Numbered from the stretch's first letter, positions 15,206-23,752 are shown. The stretch is 26,531 nt of DNA from Collinsella sp. (GCA_018382125.1 JAGZQO010000029.1:1-26531); one strand, 5' to 3'. Notes: a model not told the origin generated them from the sequence alone. Numbers and translations are program-made.

Positions 15206-16168
15206 TCACGATTTTCTCAAGATGTTCGTAATCCAGAGCAAAAGCGCGGTCTTAGAATCGGCCGAGCCCTTGAGCGCGAGCTCCACATCGACGGCGCCCT
15301 CGAGCGCTGCGACGAGCTCTACCATCGAAAAGCGACGTGCCCAGGTCAGGTGATTCTTGACCTGCCAAGACTGGAGCTTGAGCGTCGCGGCCAGCTCACG
15401 ACCCTGTCCGCGCGCATCGAGCGCCTTGGCGACGATAAGCTCGCGGATGCGGCCGCACAGCAATGTGTAAGTCCACACGTAGCTCTTGGCGGGCAGTAGA
15501 TTGAAGAGCTCGAGCGAGCGGCGCATGTCACGGGCCGAGACCGCATTGAGAAAGTCCCAGGGTTGAACCTCGGCCGTACGTACAATCCAGCGCTCAACGT
15601 CGGCAAGCTCAATCTGGGGCGCCTCGACCATCTGGGCAAGCTTAGCCAAGTCGTTATCGAGCATGCGAGTGTTTTCACCCGAACGCGAGACGAGCTCCTC
15701 GGCGGCCGCCGTCGAGATCGACTTGCCGTGCTGCGTCGCCATCTGCTGCACGCGGCGCGGAAGCTCCCAGCGCTTGGTGCCGGAGCAATCGATCACGGCT
15801 TTCTTGTCGATCTTGGCGATAGCCTTATACAGGCGCGTATTCTTGGCAAGTGAGTCGGCGATAATGAGACAGACCGTCGTGGGGCTGGGACTTGCGAGGT
15901 ACTCGACAAGCGGTTCCGAGACCGCCTTGGCAAGCTTGGAGCAACCGTCGAGGATCACCAGGCGAAACTCGCTACCCATGGGAAAGGTATTGAGCGAGCC
16001 GATGATCGACTCGATATCGGGATCTTTCGTCATGTCGCGTTCATCGAGGTTGAACTCAACCATACCCGACTTTTCCAAGCGAGCTTTCATACGTGAGACG
16101 GCGTGGTCGCGCTTGACCCCATCGGTGCCGACGATCAGATATGCCGGCAGCAGACCGGTTTCGGACAT
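15206..16168 (-). CDS. holA: DNA polymerase III subunit delta
   Basis: The clamp-loader subunit that opens the beta sliding clamp. From ATG 16168 the product has 320 residues, starting MSETGLLPAYLIVGTDGVKR. It contains the family's conserved LVSRSGENTRMLDNDLAKLA and PWDFLNAV segments and a helical C-terminal domain. GGGGAG precedes this start; the frame open to 16228 would add 20 residues over the promoter. Sequence conservation in delta subunits is low, but the comEC-holA-rpsT context is strong support. The gene ends in tandem TGA codons. Confidence 0.92.
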   Translation of the reverse strand: MSETGLLPAYLIVGTDGVKRDHAVSRMKARLEKSGMVEFNLDERDMTKDPDIESIIGSLNTFPMGSEFRLVILDGCSKLAKAVSEPLVEYLASPSPTTVCLIIADSLAKNTRLYKAIAKIDKKAVIDCSGTKRWELPRRVQQMATQHGKSISTAAAEELVSRSGENTRMLDNDLAKLAQMVEAPQIELADVERWIVRTAEVQPWDFLNAVSARDMRRSLELFNLLPAKSYVWTYTLLCGRIRELIVAKALDARGQGRELAATLKLQSWQVKNHLTWARRFSMVELVAALEGAVDVELALKGSADSKTALLLWITNILRKS

Positions 16169-16208
16169 TGCGCTCCCCTCTCGCACACACTCGAATTCGT
16201 ACCGTGTC

Positions 16209-16238
16209 ATTTTAGCCCAGGGGTCCACCGCGCGCCAA
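16209..16238 (-). promoter_or_regulatory. Candidate promoter for holA
   Basis: On the minus strand TTGGCG (16238-16233) and TAAAAT (16214-16209) are 18 nt apart, about 40 nt before the holA start and just after the comEC stop. This is the best-spaced sigma70-like promoter in the window. Confidence 0.5.
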
Positions 16239-16246
16239 CGATGTCA

Positions 16247-18550
16247 TCACGGCCGCTGGCATCGCATCGCAAAGCCCTTCGCGGTCGGCGAGACGGTAAT
16301 GTCGCCGTGTTCGATGGTGCATGCGAACGCACCACCCGCTTCCTTAACGGCATCGATGCAGGCATCCGACGGATGGCCGTAACGATTCCCCTCGCCGGCG
16401 CTCGCGATAGAGAGCTCGGGCTTAAGCGTGCCCAGCAGGTCTGTGTCGACGGAAACTTTTGAGCCGTGATGCCCTAGCTTGAGCACATCGATATCACCCA
16501 CCTCCTGTGCAAACTCGCGCTCCTGATCGAGCTCGGCGTCACCAGTAAGGAGCACGCGCAGGCTCTTGCCTTCCTGAGCGTAGGAGAGCAGCAAAACAAG
16601 AGAGTCCTCATTGCCCTCGCCATCCACCGTGTCAAACGGCCACATCACACGTGTCCGAAACGCGCCGATATCGACCGTGTGCCCGCAATCCACCTGCCGA
16701 TACGTTACGCCCGGGCGATTTAGAACCTCAGCAGGCGCGCCGTCAAGCGCATCGGCCGCGACCACAATGGTTCCAACCGAAAACTGATCGAGCACATCAG
16801 GAAGACCACCCCAGTGGTCTTCGTCCCAATGCGTCACAAAGACGGCGTCGATATGGTGGACGTTATTGCGAACCAACGCCGACACCACGCGCTCATCGAG
16901 CCCACAGTCCACGAGCGCCACGGCGCCACCCTGACGAACCAGAATCGCATCGGCTTGGCCCACATCGAGCACCGTCACCGAAGGCGGAGCGAAGCGATCC
17001 CAGTAGATGTACGGAATCCCCGCTGCAAATACCAAACATAGCAGCCCCGCCGCCATGGGGCGTGCGCGGGGACGTGGCCACCAGACCAAGAGGACCGCCA
17101 GCAAACACGGCACTAGATAAATCCACATGCTATCGGACGGCACGCTCACGGATGCACCCGGCACGGCGGCAAACAGCTGCTCGAAGAACAACGCACAACG
17201 GGCGGCAATCATGGGCACAACGAGTGCCCAAGCTTGCAACGGCTCCACGAGCGAAAAGGGAACCAGCACGATAGACACAGCAAGCAGGAGACTCACCACC
17301 GGACCGATGACCGCATTCGCCAGCGGAGCAATGAGCGAGAACGTACCAAAGGCAGGAATGGTAATGGGAAGTGTCGCCAGTTGCGAGCAAAGCGTGACCG
17401 AAAGCATGCTGGCAACGCCCGATGGCACACCCAGCTCACCCAAAGCGAAGGTCACATAGGGGCAAAAGCACAGAATGGCTAAGACGCTGGCACATGAAAG
17501 CTGAAAGCCCATCTCGAACAGCACCGTCGGCCGCAGCAGCACAAAGATGGACATGGTTACGAAGAGTGCCGATGCGCCATGTCGGCGACGCCCCGCGCCG
17601 TTTACGACAAGCGTCGCGAACACCATGCAACACGCGCGCACTGCCGAGGGAGACGCGCCCGTAAAGGCAGCGTAGCCCACAAGCGTTATCGCCAATATCG
17701 CCCGTTGAAGACCGCGTGAACACCGAGTCTTTTGTAAAACGCCCTCGCTAACAAACCCCACGATAGCCAAATGGCTGCCAGAGACGGCGATAAGATGCGC
17801 CGTTCCCGTCACCGAAAACCAGTCGCCCGCCGGCTGGGCGCGCAGCTCGGCCGAACGACCGCAGACGGCACCAGCTATGAGCGCACGCGCCGGGTCGGTC
17901 GCAGGCACGATGGACGCAAGCAGCCCATTTCGCAGCCGAAGCAGCGGCCCCGGAGAGCCCTCATCGACCGACACAATCCGGATGACCTTCACTTTTCGAA
18001 GCTCGCCCCGAAGCACGCGCGATCGTCCATACGCGTCGTTCTCAAAGCGCGAAACGCGGCCGATAACACGCACATGAGACCCGGCACCAAGCTCGCGATC
18101 GCACGACAGCCGCACCTGACCCAAACGCTTTTCGCCCGCATACGCATCGCAGGTATAGGAGTACGCACCGTCATTGATGGACGGATCGCCGTGCACAACA
18201 AACTCGAGACTGCTCGCAGCCCGATTATCCAATGTCTTCGAAGCACGTAGCGCCCCAATCGCCCAACCCGCAGACACGACCGACCCCGCCACGATGCCAA
18301 GGGCCGCGGCATACAGCCATCGTCTCCACCGCACAAGGCGCATACAGGACCGAGCCAATACGATGCAAGCCGCAGCCGCAACGGGAATGGCCCAGAGCGA
18401 TGCGACGGGCGCCGATCGCTCTCCCAGCAGCAAATCGGCTGCCACGTTAAGCACCAAGCCACAGCTCGTACACAGGCCGGCACAAAGGGCCATCGTCCAC
18501 GGCATCAATGGCCGAGGTGGCATCACATACTCGCGCTCGGACGCACTCAT
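16247..18550 (-). CDS. comEC: DNA uptake channel ComEC/Rec2
   Basis: An inner-membrane protein that carries single-stranded DNA into the cell during natural transformation. The 767-residue product has N-terminal membrane helices and a soluble OB-like part. The ComEC competence domain follows, with TGTAHLIAVSGSHLAIVGF and many hydrophobic helices. It ends in a metallo-beta-lactamase domain from about residue 535 with THWDEDHWGG (573-582), LLTGDAE and KLGHHGSK. All three regions of full-length ComEC are present with no frameshift. ATG 18550 overlaps the comEA stop (ATGA), so the two are translationally coupled. No pilus or comF gene is in the window, so competence itself is not shown. Confidence 0.94.
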   Translation of the reverse strand: MSASEREYVMPPRPLMPWTMALCAGLCTSCGLVLNVAADLLLGERSAPVASLWAIPVAAAACIVLARSCMRLVRWRRWLYAAALGIVAGSVVSAGWAIGALRASKTLDNRAASSLEFVVHGDPSINDGAYSYTCDAYAGEKRLGQVRLSCDRELGAGSHVRVIGRVSRFENDAYGRSRVLRGELRKVKVIRIVSVDEGSPGPLLRLRNGLLASIVPATDPARALIAGAVCGRSAELRAQPAGDWFSVTGTAHLIAVSGSHLAIVGFVSEGVLQKTRCSRGLQRAILAITLVGYAAFTGASPSAVRACCMVFATLVVNGAGRRRHGASALFVTMSIFVLLRPTVLFEMGFQLSCASVLAILCFCPYVTFALGELGVPSGVASMLSVTLCSQLATLPITIPAFGTFSLIAPLANAVIGPVVSLLLAVSIVLVPFSLVEPLQAWALVVPMIAARCALFFEQLFAAVPGASVSVPSDSMWIYLVPCLLAVLLVWWPRPRARPMAAGLLCLVFAAGIPYIYWDRFAPPSVTVLDVGQADAILVRQGGAVALVDCGLDERVVSALVRNNVHHIDAVFVTHWDEDHWGGLPDVLDQFSVGTIVVAADALDGAPAEVLNRPGVTYRQVDCGHTVDIGAFRTRVMWPFDTVDGEGNEDSLVLLLSYAQEGKSLRVLLTGDAELDQEREFAQEVGDIDVLKLGHHGSKVSVDTDLLGTLKPELSIASAGEGNRYGHPSDACIDAVKEAGGAFACTIEHGDITVSPTAKGFAMRCQRP

Positions 18551-19254
18551 ACGCAGATGTAATCTTTGATTTTGGCGAGCTTCTTCTCACCGATTCCCGA
18601 GACGCGCATCAGGTCATCGACTGAGGCGAAAGCACCGTTCTTTGTTCGCTCATCGATAATCGACTGAGCCATAGAAGGACCAATGCCCGAGAGCGTCTGC
18701 AGCTCCGTCGCACTTGCCGTATTAATGTTCACGAGCCCCGACGAAGACCCCGCGCCAGGGGTCGTGGCAGCACTACTTTCGGCCCCGCCGACCGCCGCAG
18801 CAGCTTGTTGCTCCCCCACCGTCGGCACATAAATCTTTTGGCCATCTGTGATCTTGGACGCACGATTAAGCCCTGTCAGATCCGCCTCGGCCGTAAGCCC
18901 TCCGGCGGCATCGATCGCTTGGGACACCCGTGCTCCATCTTTGAGCCGATACACGCCAGGCCTCACAACGGCGCCATCAACATCGACGTACACCTCCGCA
19001 CCAGAGGAACTCTTGGCCGAAGACTCATCATCACCAGGAGACGCATCCCCGGACCCGCGCACATCCGAGGCGCTCGCCTCGTCACTACGCTCAAACGACA
19101 CGCCACCGGAGTGGCTATTAAAACTTGCCATCGCTAAGCCACTCGCGGCGGCAATGACAACCAGGATCGCCACGACCACCGCCTTATGGCCAAGCAGCTT
19201 TTCTGCCCAGCGGTCCATCCGTTTAACCCGTTCGTGTTGCTCGCGCTGCGCCAT
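18547..19254 (-). CDS. comEA: Competence protein ComEA (membrane-anchored DNA receptor)
   Basis: A DNA-binding receptor that passes extracellular DNA to ComEC. The 235-residue product has a cytoplasmic basic N-terminus and one membrane helix at about 25-44. An acidic Ser-rich linker leads to an SLBB domain (about 86-150, VYVDVDGAVVRPGVY). After a second Ala/Ser/Gly linker comes a double helix-hairpin-helix domain (about 172-235, LVNINTASATELQTLSGIG). ATG 19254 has GGGAGG eight nt upstream and is preferred over GTG 19263. It is coupled to comEC. The gene comEB, found between them in Bacillus, is absent. Confidence 0.94.
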   Translation of the reverse strand: MAQREQHERVKRMDRWAEKLLGHKAVVVAILVVIAAASGLAMASFNSHSGGVSFERSDEASASDVRGSGDASPGDDESSAKSSSGAEVYVDVDGAVVRPGVYRLKDGARVSQAIDAAGGLTAEADLTGLNRASKITDGQKIYVPTVGEQQAAAAVGGAESSAATTPGAGSSSGLVNINTASATELQTLSGIGPSMAQSIIDERTKNGAFASVDDLMRVSGIGEKKLAKIKDYICV

Positions 19255-19424
19255 AGCAAACACCTCCCAACACCATCGTGTCAGGAAACGAACGCCGAAG
19301 CTTCCGCATGTCCATACCAGTTTTCGCGGTCAAACCAAAAGCTGACCAAAACCTTGCGAAAAAATGTCCATTTATACAGGCACACGTCGATAAATGAACA
19401 GTCTATCGCCAAAAGCCCAGATAC
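19255..19424 (-). promoter_or_regulatory. comEA upstream region with weak promoter candidate
   Basis: This 170-nt leader holds no gene. On the minus strand CTGTATAAAT (-10-like, about 19379-19370) is the best promoter candidate, with no clear -35. Between it and comEA, GGTCA and TGACC can pair around a 10-nt loop (about 19329-19348). A competence-specific operator could not be recognised. Confidence 0.3.
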
Positions 19425-19457
19425 AAAAAGACCGACGATGCAAATGCGCCGCCGGTC
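19425..19457 (-). terminator. Rho-independent terminator of thiI
   Basis: On the minus strand GACCGGC pairs with GTCGGTC (7 bp, one wobble; 19457-19451 and 19436-19430) and is followed by TTTTT. It starts 11 nt past the thiI stop and closes the mihF-gmk-rpoZ-thiI block. Confidence 0.85.
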
Positions 19458-19468
19458 TATACAGAACA

Positions 19469-20713
19469 TTATTCGTGATCTTGGTAAATCTCACGCGGAG
19501 CAAGCTCCGAATGTTTGCGTTTTAAGGTCTTAGGGGCCTTATACGTGTTGCTGGAGAAGTCGATGTACTCGGTCTGCTTGAGCAGGCGCTCGATCATCTC
19601 CTCGTGATCGAACAACTCCCAGGCCTCATGCACGGCATCGAGTTTGGCGTGCGTCTCGGGACGGCGTGGCATAAACAGCGTGCAGCAGTCGGGAGCGGCC
19701 TCAGTCGAGATATCAAACGTACCGATCTCCTCGGCGCGCGCGATGATCTCCTGCTTGTCCGAACCGATGAGAGGACGGAACACGGGGATCTTCACGGCCT
19801 CGTTGACGGCCATGATATTCTCAAGCGTTTGGGAGGCAACCTGCCCAAGCGATTCGCCCGTCACGATGGCCTTGGCGCCCTCGATGTGCGCAATGCGCTC
19901 GGCAACCGAATACATAATACGGCGATACATGATCACGCGCAGGTTGCTGGGACAGGTGACCGAAATCTCACGCTGGCAGTCACCAAACGGCACCACGTAC
20001 AGGCGGCCGATCTGGACACCCGGCTCAAGCGCACGGATGATGTCCTGCACCAAATACTCGCTCGTATCGGGCGTCTGCGGACGACCGGAGAAATGTACCG
20101 GCACGCACACCGCGCCGCGACGCGCGAGCATCCAGGTCGCCACCGGAGAATCGATACCCGACGACAGCAGCGTCACGACCTTGCCGGCAGAACCCACCGG
20201 CAGACCGCCCACACCGCGCTCGGAGCGCGCATACACGTAGACGCTACCCTGGACCACCAGTACGTGCACCATAGCGTCAGGATCGTGCATCTGAACCTTT
20301 TTATCAGGAAACGCCTCGCACAACACCTCGCCCACCTGACGATTGATGTCAATCGAGGTGAGCTCATAGTCAGTATTGGAGCGCTTGGCGTGCACCTTAA
20401 ACGAATCGAAGGAACCAAACTCGCGCAGCGCCTTCACGGCGGCGGCGCAGTACTCCTGCGGGTCGCGGTTGGTGTGATACGCCAAAGACACACGAGCAAC
20501 GCCGGGAACGGTGCGAATGACACGCGCCGCCTCGTCGGCCTGATGCTCGTTAAAGGTCACGAGGATATAACCGGAAATTCGAGACACGGCATTCACGGAA
20601 AAGGCGGCCAAGGCCGCCTTGATGTTATCCATGAGGATATGCTCGAAATGTGCGCGGTTCTTACCCTTCAGTCCAACCTCGTGATAGTGGACCAGGCAGA
20701 CGCGAGCCGCCAT
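19469..20713 (-). CDS. thiI: tRNA 4-thiouridine synthase ThiI (no rhodanese domain)
   Basis: An ATP-dependent sulfurtransferase that makes 4-thiouridine at tRNA position 8 and in some species also supplies sulfur for thiamine. The 414-residue product has an N-terminal ferredoxin-like and THUMP region (about 1-165) and a PP-loop with SSGIDSP at about 184-190. The catalytic Cys region is PDCCTLFMPRRPETH. The C-terminal rhodanese domain of the E. coli enzyme is missing, as in many Gram-positive homologues. ATG 20713 directly follows the rpoZ stop with no spacing and no clear ribosome-binding site, which points to coupling. A sulfur-donating cysteine desulfurase is not in the window. Confidence 0.94.
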   Translation of the reverse strand: MAARVCLVHYHEVGLKGKNRAHFEHILMDNIKAALAAFSVNAVSRISGYILVTFNEHQADEAARVIRTVPGVARVSLAYHTNRDPQEYCAAAVKALREFGSFDSFKVHAKRSNTDYELTSIDINRQVGEVLCEAFPDKKVQMHDPDAMVHVLVVQGSVYVYARSERGVGGLPVGSAGKVVTLLSSGIDSPVATWMLARRGAVCVPVHFSGRPQTPDTSEYLVQDIIRALEPGVQIGRLYVVPFGDCQREISVTCPSNLRVIMYRRIMYSVAERIAHIEGAKAIVTGESLGQVASQTLENIMAVNEAVKIPVFRPLIGSDKQEIIARAEEIGTFDISTEAAPDCCTLFMPRRPETHAKLDAVHEAWELFDHEEMIERLLKQTEYIDFSSNTYKAPKTLKRKHSELAPREIYQDHE

Positions 20714-20995
20714 TTAGGCTTCAGCAACCTTGTGGCCGAGCGCCTTCTCATAACGGGCCTCGTCGTAAGAGATGTCGCCGTCGACAATCTCATCCATAGC
20801 CATCGAAATGGTATCGGCACCGGAAAGCCCGATGGTGATGTCATCGACATCCTGGACGGCAAGCACGCGGTTGTGCTGGCCACGCAGCATGCTATTGATG
20901 TCGCAGGCGCGCTTGGAAGCAAGCGAAGCGAGCAGGAAGCGGTTGTGATCGGTCTTCTCCAGAAGATCGTCAATGCAAGGCTTTACAACGGACAC
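20714..20995 (-). CDS. rpoZ: DNA-directed RNA polymerase subunit omega
   Basis: The small subunit that helps assemble and stabilise RNA polymerase. The 93-residue product contains the omega core, NRFLLASLASKRACDINSML, then an acidic region and a second conserved helix ending YEKALGHKVAEA. The start is GTG 20995, five nt past the gmk stop, with GAGG just upstream. The gmk-rpoZ pairing is conserved in actinobacteria and many other bacteria. Confidence 0.93.
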   Translation of the reverse strand: MSVVKPCIDDLLEKTDHNRFLLASLASKRACDINSMLRGQHNRVLAVQDVDDITIGLSGADTISMAMDEIVDGDISYDEARYEKALGHKVAEA

Positions 20996-21000
20996 GGACC

Positions 21001-21570
21001 TCAGATCCTTTCATGCATATCGAGAACGCGAACGAGCTCATCGGTCGCGCGGTCGAGATCGTCATTCACCACGACGTCGTCGTAGCGGTCGGCAAGGGCA
21101 AGCTCATCGGCGGCGTTTGCCATACGCAGCTCAATCGTCTCGGGCGTCTCGGTACCGCGACCGACTAGACGCTCGCGAAGCACCTCGAGCGAAGGTGGCT
21201 TGATAAAGATCAGCACGGCCTCGGGGAAACGCTCCTTCACCTGCAGGGCACCCTGGACATCGATCTCCAAGATGAGAGACGAACCAGAGGCGAGCTTGGA
21301 CTGGACCTCGCTCACCAACGTGCCGTAGCAGTTACCGTGGACCTCGGCCCACTCAACAAACTCACCGTTTGCCACGCGGCGGTCGAACTCCTCGCGCGTC
21401 AGGAAAAAGTAGTTGACGCCGTCGACCTCACCTTTGCGTGGTGCTCGCGTGGTAGCCGAAACCGTCAGGCCCAGGTTCGAGCGACGCTCGCGCACACGAG
21501 TGACGAGCGTGCCCTTGCCTGCACCTGACGGTCCAGAAATCACAAAGAGCTTTGAATCCTGAGCGCTCAC
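21001..21570 (-). CDS. gmk: Guanylate kinase
   Basis: Phosphorylates GMP to GDP with ATP in the cytoplasm, supplying GTP, dGTP and (p)ppGpp precursors. The 189-residue product has the P-loop GPSGAGKGT at 13-21, the GMP-binding SATTRAPRKGEVDGVNYFF, and the LILEIDVQGA and IFIKPPS segments. Its length is normal. GTG 21570 immediately follows the mihF stop, with no separate ribosome-binding site, so coupling to mihF is likely. Confidence 0.96.
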   Translation of the reverse strand: MSAQDSKLFVISGPSGAGKGTLVTRVRERRSNLGLTVSATTRAPRKGEVDGVNYFFLTREEFDRRVANGEFVEWAEVHGNCYGTLVSEVQSKLASGSSLILEIDVQGALQVKERFPEAVLIFIKPPSLEVLRERLVGRGTETPETIELRMANAADELALADRYDDVVVNDDLDRATDELVRVLDMHERI

Positions 21571-21879
21571 TTATTTGGTCAGCTGCTCGAGGAGCTGCTC
21601 GCGCTGACGGACGCCGAGGCCCTGGACGCGACGGGTAGCGGAGATGCCGAGCTCCTCCATGATCTTGGCGGCCTTGGCCTTGCCATAACCGGGGAGAGAC
21701 TCGATGAGGGTGGAAACCTTCATGCGGGAAGCGATGGGGTCATCGGAGTTGAGCACGGACTCGAGGGACTTCTCGCCCTTCTTGATCTGCTCGCGAAGCT
21801 CAGCGCGGGCGTGACGTGCGGCGGCAGCCTTCTCAAGAGCCTGCTTGCGCTGCTCGTCGGTAAGCTGAGGGAGTGCCAT
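21571..21879 (-). CDS. mihF: Actinobacterial integration host factor (mIHF family)
   Basis: A small DNA-binding nucleoid protein found in actinobacteria and unrelated to E. coli IHF. In mycobacteria and Streptomyces it bends DNA and influences nucleoid structure and gene expression. The 102-residue product has a basic N-terminal helix (DEQRKQALEKAAAARHARAE) and a helix-two-turn-helix C-terminal part with VSTLIESLPGYGKAKAAKIMEELGI. ATG 21879 has GGAGG five nt upstream; ATG 21891 lies before that site. The order pyrF-mihF-gmk-rpoZ is the mycobacterial order. The gene follows a structured intergenic region and a dyad at 21918-21956. Confidence 0.9.
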   Translation of the reverse strand: MALPQLTDEQRKQALEKAAAARHARAELREQIKKGEKSLESVLNSDDPIASRMKVSTLIESLPGYGKAKAAKIMEELGISATRRVQGLGVRQREQLLEQLTK

Positions 21880-21917
21880 TCGAACCTCCAAATAGTTGGG
21901 TTATATCTGATGCAATA

Positions 21918-21956
21918 ATTGGCATTTTAGCACGTCAAACGCACTAAATGCCCAAT
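21918..21956 (-). promoter_or_regulatory. Inverted repeat over the candidate mihF promoter
   Basis: ATTGGCATTTTAG (21918-21930) faces CTAAATGCCCAAT (21944-21956), whose reverse complement ATTGGGCATTTAG matches apart from a one-base shift; a 13-bp spacer separates them. On the minus strand the arm carries TGC followed by TAAAAT (-10 at 21929-21924), about 45 nt before the mihF ATG. The dyad could be an operator or a leader stem. Function is inferred. Confidence 0.45.
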
Positions 21957-21981
21957 CGACGGCATCATAGGTTAGACGATA

Positions 21982-22074
21982 CCTGCGAAAAGTGCAATAT
22001 ACGGAGGTCAAAGTTAAGCCCCTGACCTGCGATTCCACACAAAGGATGGGAAAGTTTTCGCAGGCACAGGGGCT
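21982..22074. repeat. Hairpin with three CCTGCGA segments between pyrF and mihF
   Basis: AGCCCCTG (22017-22024) and CCTGCGA (22026-22032) pair with TCGCAGG (22058-22064) and CAGGGGCT (22067-22074): 15 bp with a small internal loop and a 25-nt terminal loop. A further CCTGCGAAAA at 21982-21991 is the exact reverse complement of TTTTCGCAGG at 22055-22064, so it can compete for the same strand. No long T-tract follows on the minus strand, so a simple terminator for the pyr operon is uncertain. Confidence 0.6.
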
Positions 22075-22119
22075 AATTTGTGCTAATAAGACCCAAAAGT
22101 GGTGACTTGAGGGAATCTT

Positions 22120-22836
22120 TTAGGCGACGTTTTCGACCAGCTCGGCAACGATAGCGTCAAAGGCGGCAACCGGATCGTCGGCACCGGTGATGGGTCGGCC
22201 CACCACGATGTGGCTCGCGCCGCGCTCGATAGCCTGGGAGGGCGTCGCCACGCGGGATTGATCGCCCAGGGCGGCGCCAACCGGACGCACACCCGGAGTC
22301 ACGATCAGCGCGTCGGGGCCCAGCAGCTCGCGCATGTCATGAGCCTCCATCGGCGAGCACACGATGCCGTCGATACCGTTGGCCTGGGCAAGCTTTGCCA
22401 GACGGGCGGCCTCCTCGGCCACGGGTGACTCGACGCCGATCTCAGCCAGCGAATCCTGGTTCATGCTCGTGAGCACGGTGATGGCGACGAGCTTGGCGCG
22501 GTCCTCGCGCGCCTCCTCGGCACCCTCACGGCACGCAGCGAGCATGGCACCAGAACCCAGGCCGTGGACCGAGAGCAGGTCGGCACCGGCAAGCGAGGCC
22601 GAACGGGCGGCACCGCGCACCTGATGCGGAATGTCATGGAACTTGAGGTCGAGGAAGACCTTAAAGCCCAGGTCCTTGAACGTCTTGACGATCTCGGGGC
22701 CCTCGGCGTAATAGAGCGTCATGCCCACCTTGAGCCAAGCGGCATGACCAGAAAGCTCGTGGGCGAGCTCGAGCGCACGCTCACGGTCACAGTCGAGGGC
22801 GACGATAACGCGGTCACGAGCATCGGTCTCTAGCAT
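22120..22836 (-). CDS. pyrF: Orotidine 5'-phosphate decarboxylase
   Basis: The last enzyme of UMP synthesis, decarboxylating OMP to UMP. The 238-residue product is a TIM barrel with the catalytic set DLKFHD (D63, K65, D68), the HGLGSGAMLAAC region, and the phosphate-binding VTPGVRP and IVVGRPI segments. Length and motifs fit the compact bacterial type rather than the longer mycobacterial form. ATG 22836 overlaps the pyrD stop by seven nt, a strong sign of one operon. It is the last pyr gene; a hairpin region and mihF follow. Confidence 0.96.
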   Translation of the reverse strand: MLETDARDRVIVALDCDRERALELAHELSGHAAWLKVGMTLYYAEGPEIVKTFKDLGFKVFLDLKFHDIPHQVRGAARSASLAGADLLSVHGLGSGAMLAACREGAEEAREDRAKLVAITVLTSMNQDSLAEIGVESPVAEEAARLAKLAQANGIDGIVCSPMEAHDMRELLGPDALIVTPGVRPVGAALGDQSRVATPSQAIERGASHIVVGRPITGADDPVAAFDAIVAELVENVA

Positions 22837-23738
22837 TCGAAAGCACCTACCAGCTCGTTGATGTCCTTCACGCCCTGGGACTCGGCCCAGGCCTCGAGCT
22901 CGCGCGCGATCTTAATCGAGGCGCACGGATCGACGAAGTTAGCCATGCCGACCGACACGCAGGTGGCACCAGCCAGGATAAACTCGGCCGCATCCTCACC
23001 CGTCATAACGCCGCCGACGCCATTGATGGGGATATCGACGGCCTGGGCGACCTCCCAGACCATGCGCACGGCGATGTGGTGGCACAGCGGGCCCGAAAGG
23101 CCGCCCTTGGGCTTGGCCACACGGGACTTGCGGGTATGAACGTCAATGGCCATGCCCTGGATGGAGTTGATGACCGAAAGGCCGTCGGCTCCCGCGGCCT
23201 CGAGAGCCTTGGCAATCTCGGCGACGTTGACCGGCGCCATCTTTACGAACAGCGGCTTATCGGTCACCTTGCGGCAGGCAGCCATAACGGCAGAGGCGCC
23301 CTCGGGCGAGGAGCCCATGGCGGCACCGCCGGCAGCAATATTGGGGCAGCTCACGTTGATCTCGTAGCCGGCAGCCCAGGGGCACAGCTCGACATACATC
23401 TCGAGCGCGCGGACAAACTCGTCAACGGAGTGGCCGGCGACCTGACAAATGACCTGGCAGCCATCCTTGGAAAGCTGTTCGAGCCACGGGCCGGACTCAC
23501 GGGCAAAGGCGGCCACACCGGGGTTCTGAAGGCCCACGGAGTTGATCATGCCGCCCGGGATCTCGGCCATGCGAGGCGCGGGGTTGCCGGGCCAGGGCTC
23601 GGCAGCACAACCCTTGGTGGTGATGACACCCAGCTGGGAAACATCAAAGAAGTTCTGGAACTGCCAACCGTAGCCAAAGGTACCGGCTGCGGTGTTGATG
23701 GGGTTTTGCATCTTGACGCCGCCGAAATCGACGGCCAT
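22830..23738 (-). CDS. pyrD: Dihydroorotate dehydrogenase, class 1B catalytic subunit
   Basis: Oxidises dihydroorotate to orotate with FMN, passing electrons through PyrK to NAD+. From ATG 23738 the product has 302 residues. It has the substrate region NPINTAAGTFGYG, TTKGC near 41-45, and the class 1 catalytic cysteine C131 in INVSCPN. GVGGVMTGEDAAEFILAGA and the phosphate-binding segment follow. Cysteine rather than serine as base, plus adjacent pyrK, define class 1B. GTG 23744 and GTG 23753 (overlapping the pyrK stop) are alternative starts adding two or five residues. A start at 24044 would run through pyrK and is rejected. Confidence 0.94.
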   Translation of the reverse strand: MAVDFGGVKMQNPINTAAGTFGYGWQFQNFFDVSQLGVITTKGCAAEPWPGNPAPRMAEIPGGMINSVGLQNPGVAAFARESGPWLEQLSKDGCQVICQVAGHSVDEFVRALEMYVELCPWAAGYEINVSCPNIAAGGAAMGSSPEGASAVMAACRKVTDKPLFVKMAPVNVAEIAKALEAAGADGLSVINSIQGMAIDVHTRKSRVAKPKGGLSGPLCHHIAVRMVWEVAQAVDIPINGVGGVMTGEDAAEFILAGATCVSVGMANFVDPCASIKIARELEAWAESQGVKDINELVGAFEC

Positions 23739-23752
23739 ATTCACGGTACCCA

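Noticed and set aside
19604..21085. 493-codon plus-strand frame opposite thiI, rpoZ and gmk
   Set aside because: It covers three confirmed minus-strand genes; the product is Arg/His/Leu-rich without motifs.
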